64,000 nucleotides of DNA from Turneriella parva DSM 21527 (GCF_000266885.1 NC_018020.1:1302001-1366000), one strand, 5' to 3'. Positions 7,483-15,714 are shown, numbered from the stretch's first letter. Made by a program: numbers and translations. Notes: generated from the letters alone by a model not told the origin.

Positions 7483-9026
7483 GTCCCCCTCCCAACCTTC
7501 CCCGCAGGCGGGCCGCTCGGGCGGGCAGAGCCTGCGCGTGCTGAAAGCGCAGAGGGTGACTCATGGTAGAACTTCAAAAACAAATTCTTCACCAATGCCT
7601 TACGAAACTCGGCAGAACCGCGCACATCGCTGAGCGGCGAGATTTCGGCTGTCGCAACCTGCCCCGCCTGCGCGAACGTAGCTGCTGTCCACTCGCTGCC
7701 GACGAGCGCCTTCTCGGCTGAGCGCAGGCGCACAATTGTTGCGGCGACGCCCCCGGCAGCGAGGTGCGCCTCGGTGATTTTGCCTGCCCGGGTTTTCATG
7801 TGCAGACCGAGGGTAACCGTTGAAATATCGAGGTCGCGCCGCTTCGAGACTTTGTACAGCCCGACGGCTGCATCGGCTGCGGGCAGCGGTAGAATTATTT
7901 TCGTGAGAATTTCATTGGGCTGAAGGTCAAACCGTTTGTAGCCGGTATAAAACGCATGGATCTCCACCTCGCGCGAGCCGGTAATCGATGTCAGCTCTAG
8001 CTTTGCACCGAGTACATAGAGGCAAGGCAGCGAATCGGCAATGGGTGACGCGTTGATAATATTGCCGCCGATTGTCGCGGCATTGCGAATCTGCTCGGCA
8101 GCGAAAATTTTGAGTATTGCATAAAGTTCGGGCAGACGCTGCTCTGTTGCGGCCAGCACATCTGACCAATTTGCCGCGGCGCCGATTTCGAGAGCCTGCC
8201 CAACCTGCTTCACGCCTGCTATTTCATGCAGGTGCGCGATGAACATGACTTGTGTCAGCAGAGATTTGCCTTTGTTGTGTTGCACACCGAGGTCAGTGCC
8301 CCCGGCGACAATCTTCAGTTGCGGCATCGCCGCGCGCAGCTTCAGAGCCTCAGCGAGGCTCTGCGGTTTGAAAAACAATTCACCGCCCGCGCCCGTAACC
8401 TTGACTGAATGCGAGGCGAGCACGTTAAATTCCCTTTCGATGCCCGTGCGATCGAACCGTTCAAGCAACTTTGGTGACGACCCGCCATTGAGTGCAAGAC
8501 CCGCTTTCACAATAGCTTCATAGCCAGTGCAACGGCAGAGGTTACCGGCTAGCTTGTCTTTGATACACGAGGCATCTATCGCCCTCTGCCCTTCGACGGG
8601 GCTCAGGGCGCGCTCTTCTGTCAGGTGGGCGAGTGCCATGACAAAACCCGGCGTGCAGAAGCCACACTGCGAGCCGAAGCATTCGACCATCGCCTTTTGC
8701 GCAGGGTGCAGTTCGCCCTGCGAAGAGATGCCTTCAACGGTGATCACGTGGCAAAGATCGAGCTGAAAGAGAAATTGTATGCACGAGTCGATAATACGGT
8801 ATTCGAGTTTGCGGTCGGCATGCATGGTTCGACCGGGCTCACCAACCAGCCAGCCGAGCATGACTGTGCACGCCCCGCAATCCCCCTCGCTGCACACTAC
8901 CTTGGTACCGGTCATGCCCTTGCGGTAACGCAGCCACGTTGAAAGCGGCTGAAATACCTGGCTTCCCGAAACTTCGATGCGTTCGTTGTTCAGGTAGAAG
9001 ATAACGTTTTCGCGCGTCGTTGCCAT
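7479..9026 (-). CDS. xdhA: Xanthine dehydrogenase, fused [2Fe-2S] and FAD subunit
   Basis: This subunit carries electrons from the molybdenum centre through two [2Fe-2S] clusters to FAD. The N-terminal plant-type ferredoxin domain has C45, C50 and C53 with a fourth Cys near residue 82. The second cluster domain has C121/C124 (CGFCTPG) and C164/C166 (CRCTGY). The FAD domain follows (about residues 205-485), with VAGGTDLGV and ATIGGNIINASPIADSLP. The last 25 or so residues (from SPSALSARAG) are Ala/Gly/Pro-rich and coded by a G+C-rich repeat at 7487-7558, so the original C-terminus has probably been replaced or extended. It is first in the xdhABC operon and divergent from the gene at 9141. Confidence 0.93.
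   Translation of the reverse strand: MATTRENVIFYLNNERIEVSGSQVFQPLSTWLRYRKGMTGTKVVCSEGDCGACTVMLGWLVGEPGRTMHADRKLEYRIIDSCIQFLFQLDLCHVITVEGISSQGELHPAQKAMVECFGSQCGFCTPGFVMALAHLTEERALSPVEGQRAIDASCIKDKLAGNLCRCTGYEAIVKAGLALNGGSSPKLLERFDRTGIEREFNVLASHSVKVTGAGGELFFKPQSLAEALKLRAAMPQLKIVAGGTDLGVQHNKGKSLLTQVMFIAHLHEIAGVKQVGQALEIGAAANWSDVLAATEQRLPELYAILKIFAAEQIRNAATIGGNIINASPIADSLPCLYVLGAKLELTSITGSREVEIHAFYTGYKRFDLQPNEILTKIILPLPAADAAVGLYKVSKRRDLDISTVTLGLHMKTRAGKITEAHLAAGGVAATIVRLRSAEKALVGSEWTAATFAQAGQVATAEISPLSDVRGSAEFRKALVKNLFLKFYHESPSALSARAGSARPSGPPAGKVGRGT
7487..7558. repeat. GC-rich repeat at the xdhA/xdhB junction
   Basis: The stretch begins TCCCCCTCCCAACCTTCCCC, resembling the arms of the xdhB inserts, and contains smaller inverted repeats (GCGGGC/GCCCGC, CTGCGCGT/ACGCGCAG-like). 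It encodes the unusual tail of XdhA and lies next to the ATGA overlap with xdhB. Confidence 0.5.
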
Positions 9027-9140
9027 AGGGCGTTCAGGTTACACTATGATTCGGCAATCACAGCGGGCAATTGAATTTCAGCAGGTTTGATGCCAAAGAA
9101 AAGTACTACAGCAATTCTGCAAATCTGCCGATCGACAAGC

Positions 9141-9833
9141 ATGCTGCCCCGTTTTAATACCCTAATACTGCTCGCCGCCTCATTACTGGCGTTTGGCGCA
9201 GGTATCGCTGCAATCGACAGCGCGTACAAAAATGCGCCCGATACCGATCTGAACCTTGAAGACCAGGCGCTCGATGCACAGATTCGAGAAGAAGTGAAGA
9301 AGATCGAGAAACTCGACGCACTGCGCAAGCTAAACTCTCTGCAATTCTCGCCACAGAACACCAAGATCAGCGTGTCAGCCAACGGCGAATGCCTCGAAAT
9401 CAACGGCCACGCCGAAAACCAAGAAATGCCGCGCGCAAAGTCGGCACCCGTTGACTACAAGGTGCAGAGCATGCAGGTGTGCTTTACGGGCGGCAAACTG
9501 GCACGCATCGAGTCGGCCTTTACCACTGTTTCTCTGCGCACACGCGAAACCAATGCGAATCGGCTGGTGCATATAAACCCGGCAGCGGCAACGCCCAATG
9601 ACATCATCATTTCACGGGTGCTGAATGAGCGGGCGGCACCACCGCTGAAGGTGGGCGATCTTGAAAACAGCAAAGTAAATCCGCTTCGACTGTCGTTCAA
9701 GCGCGATTATTATTTACCACACCTGAGAAACACTCTCTACAATCTGCAGCTCACCTATGACTGGCACCGCCGCGCCGGCATCAAGGCGAACGGCAAGGTT
9801 GTGCAACAGTACATCAACCGCGCTGAAAACTAA
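9141..9833 (+). CDS. Secreted or membrane-anchored protein of unknown function
   Basis: I do not recognise a named family. From ATG 9141 there is an N-terminal hydrophobic signal (FNTLILLAASLLAFGAGIAA), then a charged, probably coiled-coil stretch (about residues 40-75, QIREEVKKIEKLDALRKLN) and a mixed domain ending PLRLSFKRDYYLPHL. That last block and the overall layout match the minus-strand gene at 38807-39535 (RIKFKRDFYIENL), so the two are paralogues and probably both periplasmic. An upstream in-frame ATG at 9087 would put 18 residues before the signal. It is divergent from xdhA and not obviously linked to purine breakdown. Confidence 0.7.
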   Translation: MLPRFNTLILLAASLLAFGAGIAAIDSAYKNAPDTDLNLEDQALDAQIREEVKKIEKLDALRKLNSLQFSPQNTKISVSANGECLEINGHAENQEMPRAKSAPVDYKVQSMQVCFTGGKLARIESAFTTVSLRTRETNANRLVHINPAAATPNDIIISRVLNERAAPPLKVGDLENSKVNPLRLSFKRDYYLPHLRNTLYNLQLTYDWHRRAGIKANGKVVQQYINRAEN

Positions 9834-9891
9834 TCGATTTCACCAAGATTAGCCTCTTCGACCAAACTTCTTGACCGGCCATGAGCCGGCG

Positions 9892-11157
9892 ATGACTGCT
9901 GCGCTCATGGAATCTTACGTGCTCGAATGGCTACAGCTCGGCGTGCGCTGGCTGCACATGATCGCCGGCATTGCCTGGATAGGCGCGTCGTTCTATTTCG
10001 TTTGGTTAAATAATAATGTCAAAAACCCATCGCCTGCCGGCGATGGGAAATCGGAGCCTGAGGGAGTGGCTAACGCCACTCCCTCAGGCTCCGAAAGCTT
10101 TGACGGAGAATTGCATGCAATCCATGGTGGCGGGTTCTACCGCGTGCAGCGTTACGCACTCGCCCCCAAAGAACTGCCGCACGACCTGCACTGGTTTAAA
10201 TGGGAGGCCTACACCACCTGGCTTTCGGGCATCTCGCTGCTCGTGCTTGTCTATTACCTGAACCCGCAGGTTTATCTGATCGACGCGAATGTGGCAAAGC
10301 TCGAAAGCTGGGTCGCCATCAGCATCGGTGTAGGATTTCTCATCGCAGGCTGGCTGGTTTACGATTTGCTGCAACGCTCGCCATTGGGTAAAAGCCAGCT
10401 CGCCTTCGGTGCGGTCTTTTTCTCTCTCGTGATCGCCGCGAGCTATTACCTCTGCCACACGTTCGGCGGCCGCGCGGCGTATCTGCACATCGGCGCCATG
10501 CTCGGCACGATCATGGTCGGCAATGTGTTCTTTACGATAATACCCTCGCAGCGTGAACTCGTGAACGCCAAAACAGAGGGACGCCTGCCGAACAAGAAAT
10601 TCGCCGAAGCCGCTAAGAACCGTTCGCTGCATAATAACTACATCACACTGCCCGTGCTTTTTATCATGATCAGCAACCACTACCCGATGACGTTCTCGCA
10701 CGAGTACAATTGGGCGATTCTCGGTGCCATCTCATTAGGCGGCGCGCTGATTCGGCACTGGTTCAATCTTCGGGGACAGGGTAGAGCCGCGCCTTGGCTT
10801 TGGGTGATGAGTGTTGTTGTCTTTATTGCGGTTATCGTTCTGACCGCGCCCAAGCGCAGCGTCGCCCTTCGAGCGCCTCAGGGCGACGCGACGACCGTCG
10901 CCTTCGCCGAAGTCGACACTATCATCGGCAAGCACTGCCGCGGCTGCCACGCCGAGAAGCCAACCGATGCGGTCTTCAAGATTGCCCCCAATGGCGTCAA
11001 ATACGACACCCCGCAGCAGATCAGCGCAATGGCCGTTAAGATCAGGCAAAGGGCCGTTGAAACCAACTCAATGCCGTTCGGAAACAAAACGAACATGACG
11101 CAGGCCGAACGCGAGCTGCTCGGCAGGTGGATTGACCAAGGGGCGAAAGTCGAATGA
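9892..11157 (+). CDS. puuD: Membrane urate oxidase PuuD with C-terminal cytochrome c domain
   Basis: PuuD oxidises urate to 5-hydroxyisourate using a membrane domain and passes electrons to cytochrome c instead of making hydrogen peroxide. The N-terminal part has about eight membrane segments with the PuuD signatures RWLHMIAGIAWIG, GELHAIHGGGFY and GNVFFTIIPSQREL. The C-terminal domain has the haem motif CRGCH (10936-10950) and a downstream Met-containing loop (SMPFGNKTNMT). Between the first membrane segment and GELHAIHGGG there is an added stretch encoded by two perfect hairpins (10026-10092). ATG 9892 or 9907 could be the start. It lies between xdh and allantoinase genes, which supports the role. 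Confidence 0.9.
   Translation: MTAALMESYVLEWLQLGVRWLHMIAGIAWIGASFYFVWLNNNVKNPSPAGDGKSEPEGVANATPSGSESFDGELHAIHGGGFYRVQRYALAPKELPHDLHWFKWEAYTTWLSGISLLVLVYYLNPQVYLIDANVAKLESWVAISIGVGFLIAGWLVYDLLQRSPLGKSQLAFGAVFFSLVIAASYYLCHTFGGRAAYLHIGAMLGTIMVGNVFFTIIPSQRELVNAKTEGRLPNKKFAEAAKNRSLHNNYITLPVLFIMISNHYPMTFSHEYNWAILGAISLGGALIRHWFNLRGQGRAAPWLWVMSVVVFIAVIVLTAPKRSVALRAPQGDATTVAFAEVDTIIGKHCRGCHAEKPTDAVFKIAPNGVKYDTPQQISAMAVKIRQRAVETNSMPFGNKTNMTQAERELLGRWIDQGAKVE
10026..10092. repeat. Two in-frame hairpins inside puuD
   Basis: Hairpin one is CCCATCGCC (10026-10034) with GGCGATGGG (10039-10047). Hairpin two is a perfect 18-base-pair stem, 10053-10070 with 10075-10092, loop TAAC. Together they encode PSPAGDGKSEPEGVANATPS in the loop after the first membrane segment. 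Confidence 0.85.
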
Positions 11158-11163
11158 AGTTGC

Positions 11164-11202
11164 CCTCACCCCCGACCCCTCTCCCACGGGGAGAGGGGAG
11201 TG
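11164..11202. repeat. GC-rich hairpin after puuD
   Basis: CCCCTCTCCC pairs with GGGGAGAGGGG just after the puuD stop. It resembles a repeat class common in many bacterial genomes and may act as a transcript end or be a small palindromic repeat. Confidence 0.45.
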
Positions 11203-11249
11203 AATTAGTTCTAATTGACAGCACGAAAATCGTGCGCTAGAATGGTATT

Positions 11250-11465
11250 ATGGTGAATGTGACATTTAAGGCTGATGAGCCACTCGTGCGCAAAGCCAGA
11301 ATTCGTGCTAAAACAGAAAACCGATCGCTCAACGATGTTTTCATTGATTGGCTAAAGGTTTATGCCGGGCAGAATCAGGCAACAGATTATTATGAGATTA
11401 AGAAGAAATTAAGTCACATAAAAGCAGGTAGAAAATTTACCAGAGATGAAATGAATGAGGGATAG
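11250..11465 (+). CDS. VapB-type antitoxin (module 1)
   Basis: A 71-residue protein with an N-terminal ribbon-helix-helix-like start (VNVTFKADEPLVRKARIRAKTENRSLNDVF) and a charged C-terminal tail, the usual layout of small VapB-like antitoxins that bind DNA and block a PIN toxin. Its 3' end overlaps the toxin gene by 11 bases, which implies coupled translation. The pair sits between puuD and allantoinase and has lower GC than its neighbours, suggesting separate acquisition. Confidence 0.7.
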   Translation: MVNVTFKADEPLVRKARIRAKTENRSLNDVFIDWLKVYAGQNQATDYYEIKKKLSHIKAGRKFTRDEMNEG

Positions 11466-11919
11466 TGTTTTTCTCGATACCAATGTACTTGTTTACTCTT
11501 TCGACAACGATCCAGTAAAAGAAAGAATTTCAGATGGAATCATAGCCCTAGCGCTCAAGGCCCCCGTGGCACTGATTAGTTTTCAGGTATTGCAAGAATT
11601 TTGCCATTTAGCACTCCGTAAATTCAAGGGCAAATTTTCTGCACCAGAACTCCGCGATTTTTGCCATACCACCCTGTACCCAATCTGCAAGATTTATCCT
11701 TCTTTTGAGTTGCTCGATCAGGCCCTCATGATTCACGGACGGCATAGAATAAGTTATTTTGACTCACTCATCGTAAGTGCCGCTATCGAAGGCAGATGCA
11801 AGTACCTCTTGACCGAAGATTTGAACGACGGCCAGGTGATCGAAGGAGTGACTGTGCTAAACCCCTTCACAGACGAAAAGAAATTGCTGGCGGTTTTACC
11901 AGGATTGCAGCTTCGATAA
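11455..11919 (+). CDS. PIN-domain toxin, VapC-type (module 1)
   Basis: A predicted magnesium-dependent ribonuclease of the PIN family. The acidic active-site residues appear in order: D in VFLDTNVLVYSFD, E in QVLQEFCHLAL, D in ISYFDSLIVSAA, and D in LLTEDLNDGQ. At 154 residues it fits the family. The ending LTEDLNDGQVIEGVTVLNPF is close to that of the PIN toxin at 57880-58332, so modules 1 and 3 belong to the same subfamily. The gene ends one base before the allantoinase start codon, so it may be co-transcribed with it. Confidence 0.82.
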   Translation: MRDSVFLDTNVLVYSFDNDPVKERISDGIIALALKAPVALISFQVLQEFCHLALRKFKGKFSAPELRDFCHTTLYPICKIYPSFELLDQALMIHGRHRISYFDSLIVSAAIEGRCKYLLTEDLNDGQVIEGVTVLNPFTDEKKLLAVLPGLQLR

Positions 11920-11920
11920 T

Positions 11921-13273
11921 ATGCGCACCTTGTTGAAAAGTCGCCGGGCTATCATCGACAACGAGGTCCGCCCCGCAGCGGTTCTTGTCGAAGGTGAAAA
12001 GATTCGTGAGATTCTCCCTTACGATGCAGACATTGGTTCGTCTAACATCCGCATTGTCGACTACGGTGACCTGGCGCTCATGCCCGGCGTCGTCGACACG
12101 CACGTGCACATCAACGAACCTGGCCGCACCGAATGGGAAGGCTTTTCGACCGCGACCGCAGCCGCTGCCAAGGGCGGCATCACGACGCTTGTCGACATGC
12201 CGCTCAACTGCGACCCGGTGACGACCACGGTAGCGGCGCTGCAAAGCAAGGTCAAAGCCTGTTCAAACCTGCTGCATGTCGACTGCGGATTTTATGGCGG
12301 CGTGATTCCGGGTAACGTCGCTGACCTTGAACCCCTCATCGACGCCGGTGTATTGGGATTCAAAAGTTTTCTGATCCATTCGGGCATACATGAGTTTCCG
12401 CATGTCACCGAGGCCGACATTCGGGCCGCAATACCGATTCTGAAGAAGGGGGGAGTTCCGTATCTCATGCATGCGGAGCTGGAATCTCCTGTGATCAACG
12501 GCAGCAAAGCTGCCGTTGATCACAGGAGATATTCAACCTACCTCGCATCGCGCCCCCGCAAATGGGAAAACGACGCCGTCGAACTAATGGCGCGCCTCGC
12601 GGGTGAGACGAATGCGCACCTGCATGTCGTGCATCTGTCATCGTCTGACGCGCTCTCAACCCTTGCTGCCACCCGCCAACGCGGAGTGCCGATCACCGTC
12701 GAAACCTGCCATCACTATCTGACATACTGCGCCGAAGAGATTCCCGACGGCCATACCGAATACAAGTGCGCGCCACCGATTCGGGAGCGTGAGAACCGCG
12801 AGCAGCTATGGAAATCCATAGCAGACGGCACGATCGACTTTGCGGTGTCTGACCATTCGCCCTGCACACCGAACCTGAAAGAGCGCCACTCGGGTGACTT
12901 TATGAAGGCCTGGGGTGGCATCGCAGGCCTGCAGTTCAGCCTGTCGGTTTTTTATAACGGGGCGAAAGCGCGGGGTTTTGACCTCGCACAGGTGAGTCGT
13001 GCACTTTCTGCATCCCCCGCTGCATTTGTTGGCCTCAAAGATAAGGGTAGCATCGCGGTCGGCAAAGATGCCGACTTTGCCGTGTTCGACACCGAAGTAA
13101 TGTTTCGCGTCGAGCCCGGCATGATCGCGCACCGCCATGACGTTTCGCCGTACATCGGCATGCAGCTCACGGGGCTCGTCAAAGAGACCTGGCTCAGAGG
13201 GCAGCGTGTTTTCGGTGGGGATGCCCCAATCGCGCCCGCCGGTCGGCCGATCTTGCGCTCTAGCACCGGTTAA
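11921..13273 (+). CDS. allB: Allantoinase
   Basis: Allantoinase is a binuclear metal amidohydrolase that opens allantoin to allantoate. The metal-binding motif DTHVHINEPGR is followed by the lysine that is normally carboxylated (GFKSFL), then HAEL, VVHLSSSDA and VSDHSPC, all in the expected order. At 450 residues the length is normal. An added segment between HAELE and STYLASRP (PVINGSKAAVDHRRY) is encoded by a perfect 22-base-pair hairpin at 12484-12530, and an 18-base palindrome lies at 12805-12822; both keep the frame. It starts two bases after the PIN toxin gene and is followed by a metallopeptidase gene and allC. Confidence 0.92.
   Translation: MRTLLKSRRAIIDNEVRPAAVLVEGEKIREILPYDADIGSSNIRIVDYGDLALMPGVVDTHVHINEPGRTEWEGFSTATAAAAKGGITTLVDMPLNCDPVTTTVAALQSKVKACSNLLHVDCGFYGGVIPGNVADLEPLIDAGVLGFKSFLIHSGIHEFPHVTEADIRAAIPILKKGGVPYLMHAELESPVINGSKAAVDHRRYSTYLASRPRKWENDAVELMARLAGETNAHLHVVHLSSSDALSTLAATRQRGVPITVETCHHYLTYCAEEIPDGHTEYKCAPPIRERENREQLWKSIADGTIDFAVSDHSPCTPNLKERHSGDFMKAWGGIAGLQFSLSVFYNGAKARGFDLAQVSRALSASPAAFVGLKDKGSIAVGKDADFAVFDTEVMFRVEPGMIAHRHDVSPYIGMQLTGLVKETWLRGQRVFGGDAPIAPAGRPILRSSTG
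12484..12530. repeat. Perfect in-frame hairpin inside allB
   Basis: A 22-base-pair perfect stem (12484-12505 with 12509-12530) closes a loop of AAA. The sequence is unrelated to the xdhB and puuD inserts, but it is likewise translated and falls between conserved blocks. Confidence 0.88.
12805..12822. repeat. 18-base palindrome, copy 2 (inside allB)
   Basis: GCTATGGAAATCCATAGC. It is read in a different frame from the copies in xdhC and the allC-like gene: here it encodes LWKSIA. Confidence 0.7.
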
Positions 13274-13315
13274 AACAATTGACGCATGATGTGATGCCGG
13301 TTGTTTCTGTGCCCT

Positions 13316-14197
13316 ATGCGTGATGATGGCAGAGAGAGCAGCAACGTCGAAGACCGGCGTGGTGGTAGTGGGGGCAGCAGCGGTGGTGGTGGAATCGGTG
13401 GCTTGCTTTTAGGCAGCCTGCGCGGCAAGGGCATCGTGGCGATCATTGTCGCTGCGGCGGCGGCTTACTTCTTCGATATCGATCCGGCTTTGATCATGCG
13501 CCTGCTAAATAGCGGTGAAAGCACCGTGACAGAATCTTCGGCACCCACGCAGCAGATACCGGCGAATGACAAGCTCGCGAAATTCGTATCGGTCGTGCTC
13601 GCAGACACTGAAGATGTGTGGCGCGAACGTTTCGCAGCGGTCGGTAAAGAATACCGCGACCCAAAACTCGTGCTGTTTCGCGGTTCAACGCCCACCCCCT
13701 GTGGAAAAGGCAAGTCGGCAATGGGGCCGTTCTATTGTCCCGCAGACCAAAAGGTCTATATCGACCTGTCGTTCTACCAAGAGCTGAAATCGTCATACCG
13801 CGCGCCGGGTGATTTTGCGCAGGCGTACGTCATCGGCCACGAGGTTGGGCACCATGTGCAGAACCTGCTCGGCACGATGCGCAAAGTGCGGCAGCAGCAA
13901 GAGGGCGCGGGCGAAAGCGCGGCGAATGCCCTGTCGGTAAAAATGGAACTGCAGGCCGACTGTTATGCCGGCGTCTGGGCGCACCATGCACACAAGGCGC
14001 GGCAGATTCTCGAAGAGGGCGACATCGAAGAAGCGATGACGGCTGCATCAGCAATCGGCGATGACACTCTGCAAAAGCGATCAGGCCAGAACATTCAACC
14101 CGAATCATTCACGCATGGCAGTTCGGCCGAACGCGTGCGCTGGTTCAAGACCGGCATGCAAAGCGGTGAACTGAAGGCTTGCGATACGTTTCTCTGA
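13316..14197 (+). CDS. Neutral zinc metallopeptidase (YpfJ family), membrane-anchored
   Basis: A member of the putative neutral zinc metallopeptidase family typified by YpfJ. From ATG 13316 the protein begins with a charged, Gly-rich segment (RRGGSGGSSGGGG), then a single membrane helix (GIVAIIVAAAAAYFF) and a large outer domain with the zincin motif HEVGHHVQNLLG. A second acidic/His block follows (ELQADCYAGVWAHHA), typical of the third zinc ligand in this family, and the ending is RVRWFKTGMQSG. The length of 294 residues is usual. Its substrate is unknown. It lies between allB and the allC-like gene but has no known role in purine breakdown. Confidence 0.87.
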   Translation: MRDDGRESSNVEDRRGGSGGSSGGGGIGGLLLGSLRGKGIVAIIVAAAAAYFFDIDPALIMRLLNSGESTVTESSAPTQQIPANDKLAKFVSVVLADTEDVWRERFAAVGKEYRDPKLVLFRGSTPTPCGKGKSAMGPFYCPADQKVYIDLSFYQELKSSYRAPGDFAQAYVIGHEVGHHVQNLLGTMRKVRQQQEGAGESAANALSVKMELQADCYAGVWAHHAHKARQILEEGDIEEAMTAASAIGDDTLQKRSGQNIQPESFTHGSSAERVRWFKTGMQSGELKACDTFL

Positions 14198-14204
14198 TTG
14201 ATTC

Positions 14205-15416
14205 ATGAACTACACCCAACTCGCCCACGAATGCCTCACGCGCGCCGACGAACTCGCTGCGTGCACTGAGAGTCCGGGTATTCTCAAGCGCACTTTTCTA
14301 TCAGAACCGATGCGGCGCGCGCATGCACTCGTGCGCGACTATATGCAGGGCGCCGGCATGCAAGTGCGTGTCGATGCTCTCGGCAACATCGTGGGTCGCC
14401 TTGAAGGCAAAGGCCCGAAGGCTTTTCTTACCGGCAGTCATCTCGACACCGTGCCCGATGCGGGCAAATACGATGGCATGCTCGGTGTACTCATCGGTAT
14501 TGCTGCGGCCAGTGCAATCGGCGCACAGAACCTCGCGTACCACTTCGATGTCATCGGCTTCAGCGACGAAGAGGGTGTGCGCTACAAAATGCCCTACCTC
14601 GGGTCGCTGGCGGTTGCAGGTCTATTCAAGGCTGAATATCTCGCGCGCGTCGATGAGAGAGGTGTCACCATGGCCGACGCGATCAAAAACTTTGGCCTCA
14701 ATGGTGAGGATTTCAAAAGTGCTGCCTACAATTTCGCCGACGTAGCCGGTTTCGCTGAAGTTCATATTGAACAAGGCCCCGTGCTTGAGGCAGAAGGCCT
14801 TGCTCTCGGCGCCGTCACCGGGCTCGTGGGGCAATCACGCGTGAAACTATTTTATCGCGGGCTGGCGAGCCACGCGGGCACGACGCCGATGCGTGGCCGG
14901 CGCGACGCATTCACAGCGCTGAGCGAGCTCAATGTCTTTGTCGAAAAATACGCGCTCTCGATACCGAATCTGGTCGCAACGGTCGGCATGGCGCAGGTGC
15001 GGCCGGGCGGCGCCAATGTCATACCCGGAGAGGTCTACTTCAGCCTAGATATTCGCCATGGTGATCAGCCGGTGCTCGATCGTGCCACCGAGGTGATTCT
15101 CGGTGAAGCGACAGCCATTGCCAGCCGGCGCAACATCGAAATGGTTATCGAAACGCAAGAGGCCCAGGCAGTCGTTAAATGCGAACCGTTGTTAGTAAAT
15201 AAGATGGCCTCAGCTATGGAATTCCATAGCCATAGGCCTTACAGGTTGGCAAGCGGCGCCGGCCACGACACGGCCATTCTGTCAAAGGTGACGCCAACGG
15301 CGATGCTGTTCATTCGCAGCCCTGGCGGTATCAGCCATAACCCGATTGAAACCGTGACGGTCGAAGACGTCGCAGCGGCAATCGAGGTGTTTGTCACGTT
15401 CTTGCGTTCACTGTAG
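14205..15416 (+). CDS. allC: Allantoate amidohydrolase (M20 family)
   Basis: This is a predicted manganese/zinc-dependent hydrolase that converts allantoate to ureidoglycine, ammonia and CO2. M20-family metal ligands are present: GSHLDTVPDAGKYDG, SDEEGVR, VHIEQGPVLE and the C-terminal SPGGISHNPIE. The GQSRVKLFYRGLASHAGTTPM block of the dimerisation domain is intact. At 403 residues the length is normal. A relative, N-carbamoyl amino acid hydrolase, is possible on sequence alone, but the neighbouring allantoinase makes allantoate the likely substrate. An 18-base palindrome lies in the frame at 15213-15230 (AMEFHS). The TAG stop is the first part of a hairpin repeat shared with the vapC gene downstream. 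Confidence 0.88.
   Translation: MNYTQLAHECLTRADELAACTESPGILKRTFLSEPMRRAHALVRDYMQGAGMQVRVDALGNIVGRLEGKGPKAFLTGSHLDTVPDAGKYDGMLGVLIGIAAASAIGAQNLAYHFDVIGFSDEEGVRYKMPYLGSLAVAGLFKAEYLARVDERGVTMADAIKNFGLNGEDFKSAAYNFADVAGFAEVHIEQGPVLEAEGLALGAVTGLVGQSRVKLFYRGLASHAGTTPMRGRRDAFTALSELNVFVEKYALSIPNLVATVGMAQVRPGGANVIPGEVYFSLDIRHGDQPVLDRATEVILGEATAIASRRNIEMVIETQEAQAVVKCEPLLVNKMASAMEFHSHRPYRLASGAGHDTAILSKVTPTAMLFIRSPGGISHNPIETVTVEDVAAAIEVFVTFLRSL
15213..15230. repeat. 18-base palindrome, copy 3 (inside allC)
   Basis: GCTATGGAATTCCATAGC is a perfect palindrome. It is flanked by GGCCT and AGGCC, making a longer imperfect one. Confidence 0.7.
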
Positions 15417-15442
15417 AGACGTCCGTAAAGGGCGTCTCTACG
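15413..15442. repeat. Stop-codon hairpin repeat, copy 1 (end of allC)
   Basis: GTAGAGACGTCC pairs with GGGCGTCTCTAC around GTAAA. The TAG of this repeat is the allC stop. A copy with 28 of 29 matching bases lies at 16096-16124, so the two flank the VapBC module as direct repeats. Confidence 0.8.
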
Positions 15443-15495
15443 AACGCATCAGAAATATGGGTTGACGTATGGGTGATTTTCCCGTACCCATGCTC

Positions 15496-15711
15496 ATGAA
15501 GACAACAATCGAAATAGACGATAAACGCCTCATGCACGTCATGCGATTGGCCAAACTGAAGACGCGCAAGGCGGCGTTAGATTTTGCCTTAATTGAAACC
15601 GAAAAGATGCTGAGCCTCAGAAATCTGGCGAGCCAAAGTTTTTACAGCGAAGACAAAGCGACGATCGACCCCCAATACAATCTGCAGAAATTGCGGCGAA
15701 AAGAAACCTGA
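15496..15711 (+). CDS. VapB-type antitoxin (module 2)
   Basis: From ATG 15496 the protein is 71 residues, starting KTTIEIDDKRLMHVMRL and continuing KTRKAALDFALIE, which matches the VapB/DUF2191 ribbon-helix-helix antitoxin type. The C-terminal half is charged and would occupy the toxin active site. The toxin gene follows after three bases. The in-frame ATG at 15469 would add nine residues and is less like the family. The whole module lies between two nearly identical hairpin repeats. Confidence 0.8.
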   Translation: MKTTIEIDDKRLMHVMRLAKLKTRKAALDFALIETEKMLSLRNLASQSFYSEDKATIDPQYNLQKLRRKET

Positions 15712-15714
15712 ATA

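Noticed and set aside
10084-10701. Minus-strand frame (205 codons) antisense to puuD
   Set aside because: PuuD motifs on the plus strand are decisive, and the antisense product lacks any recognisable pattern.
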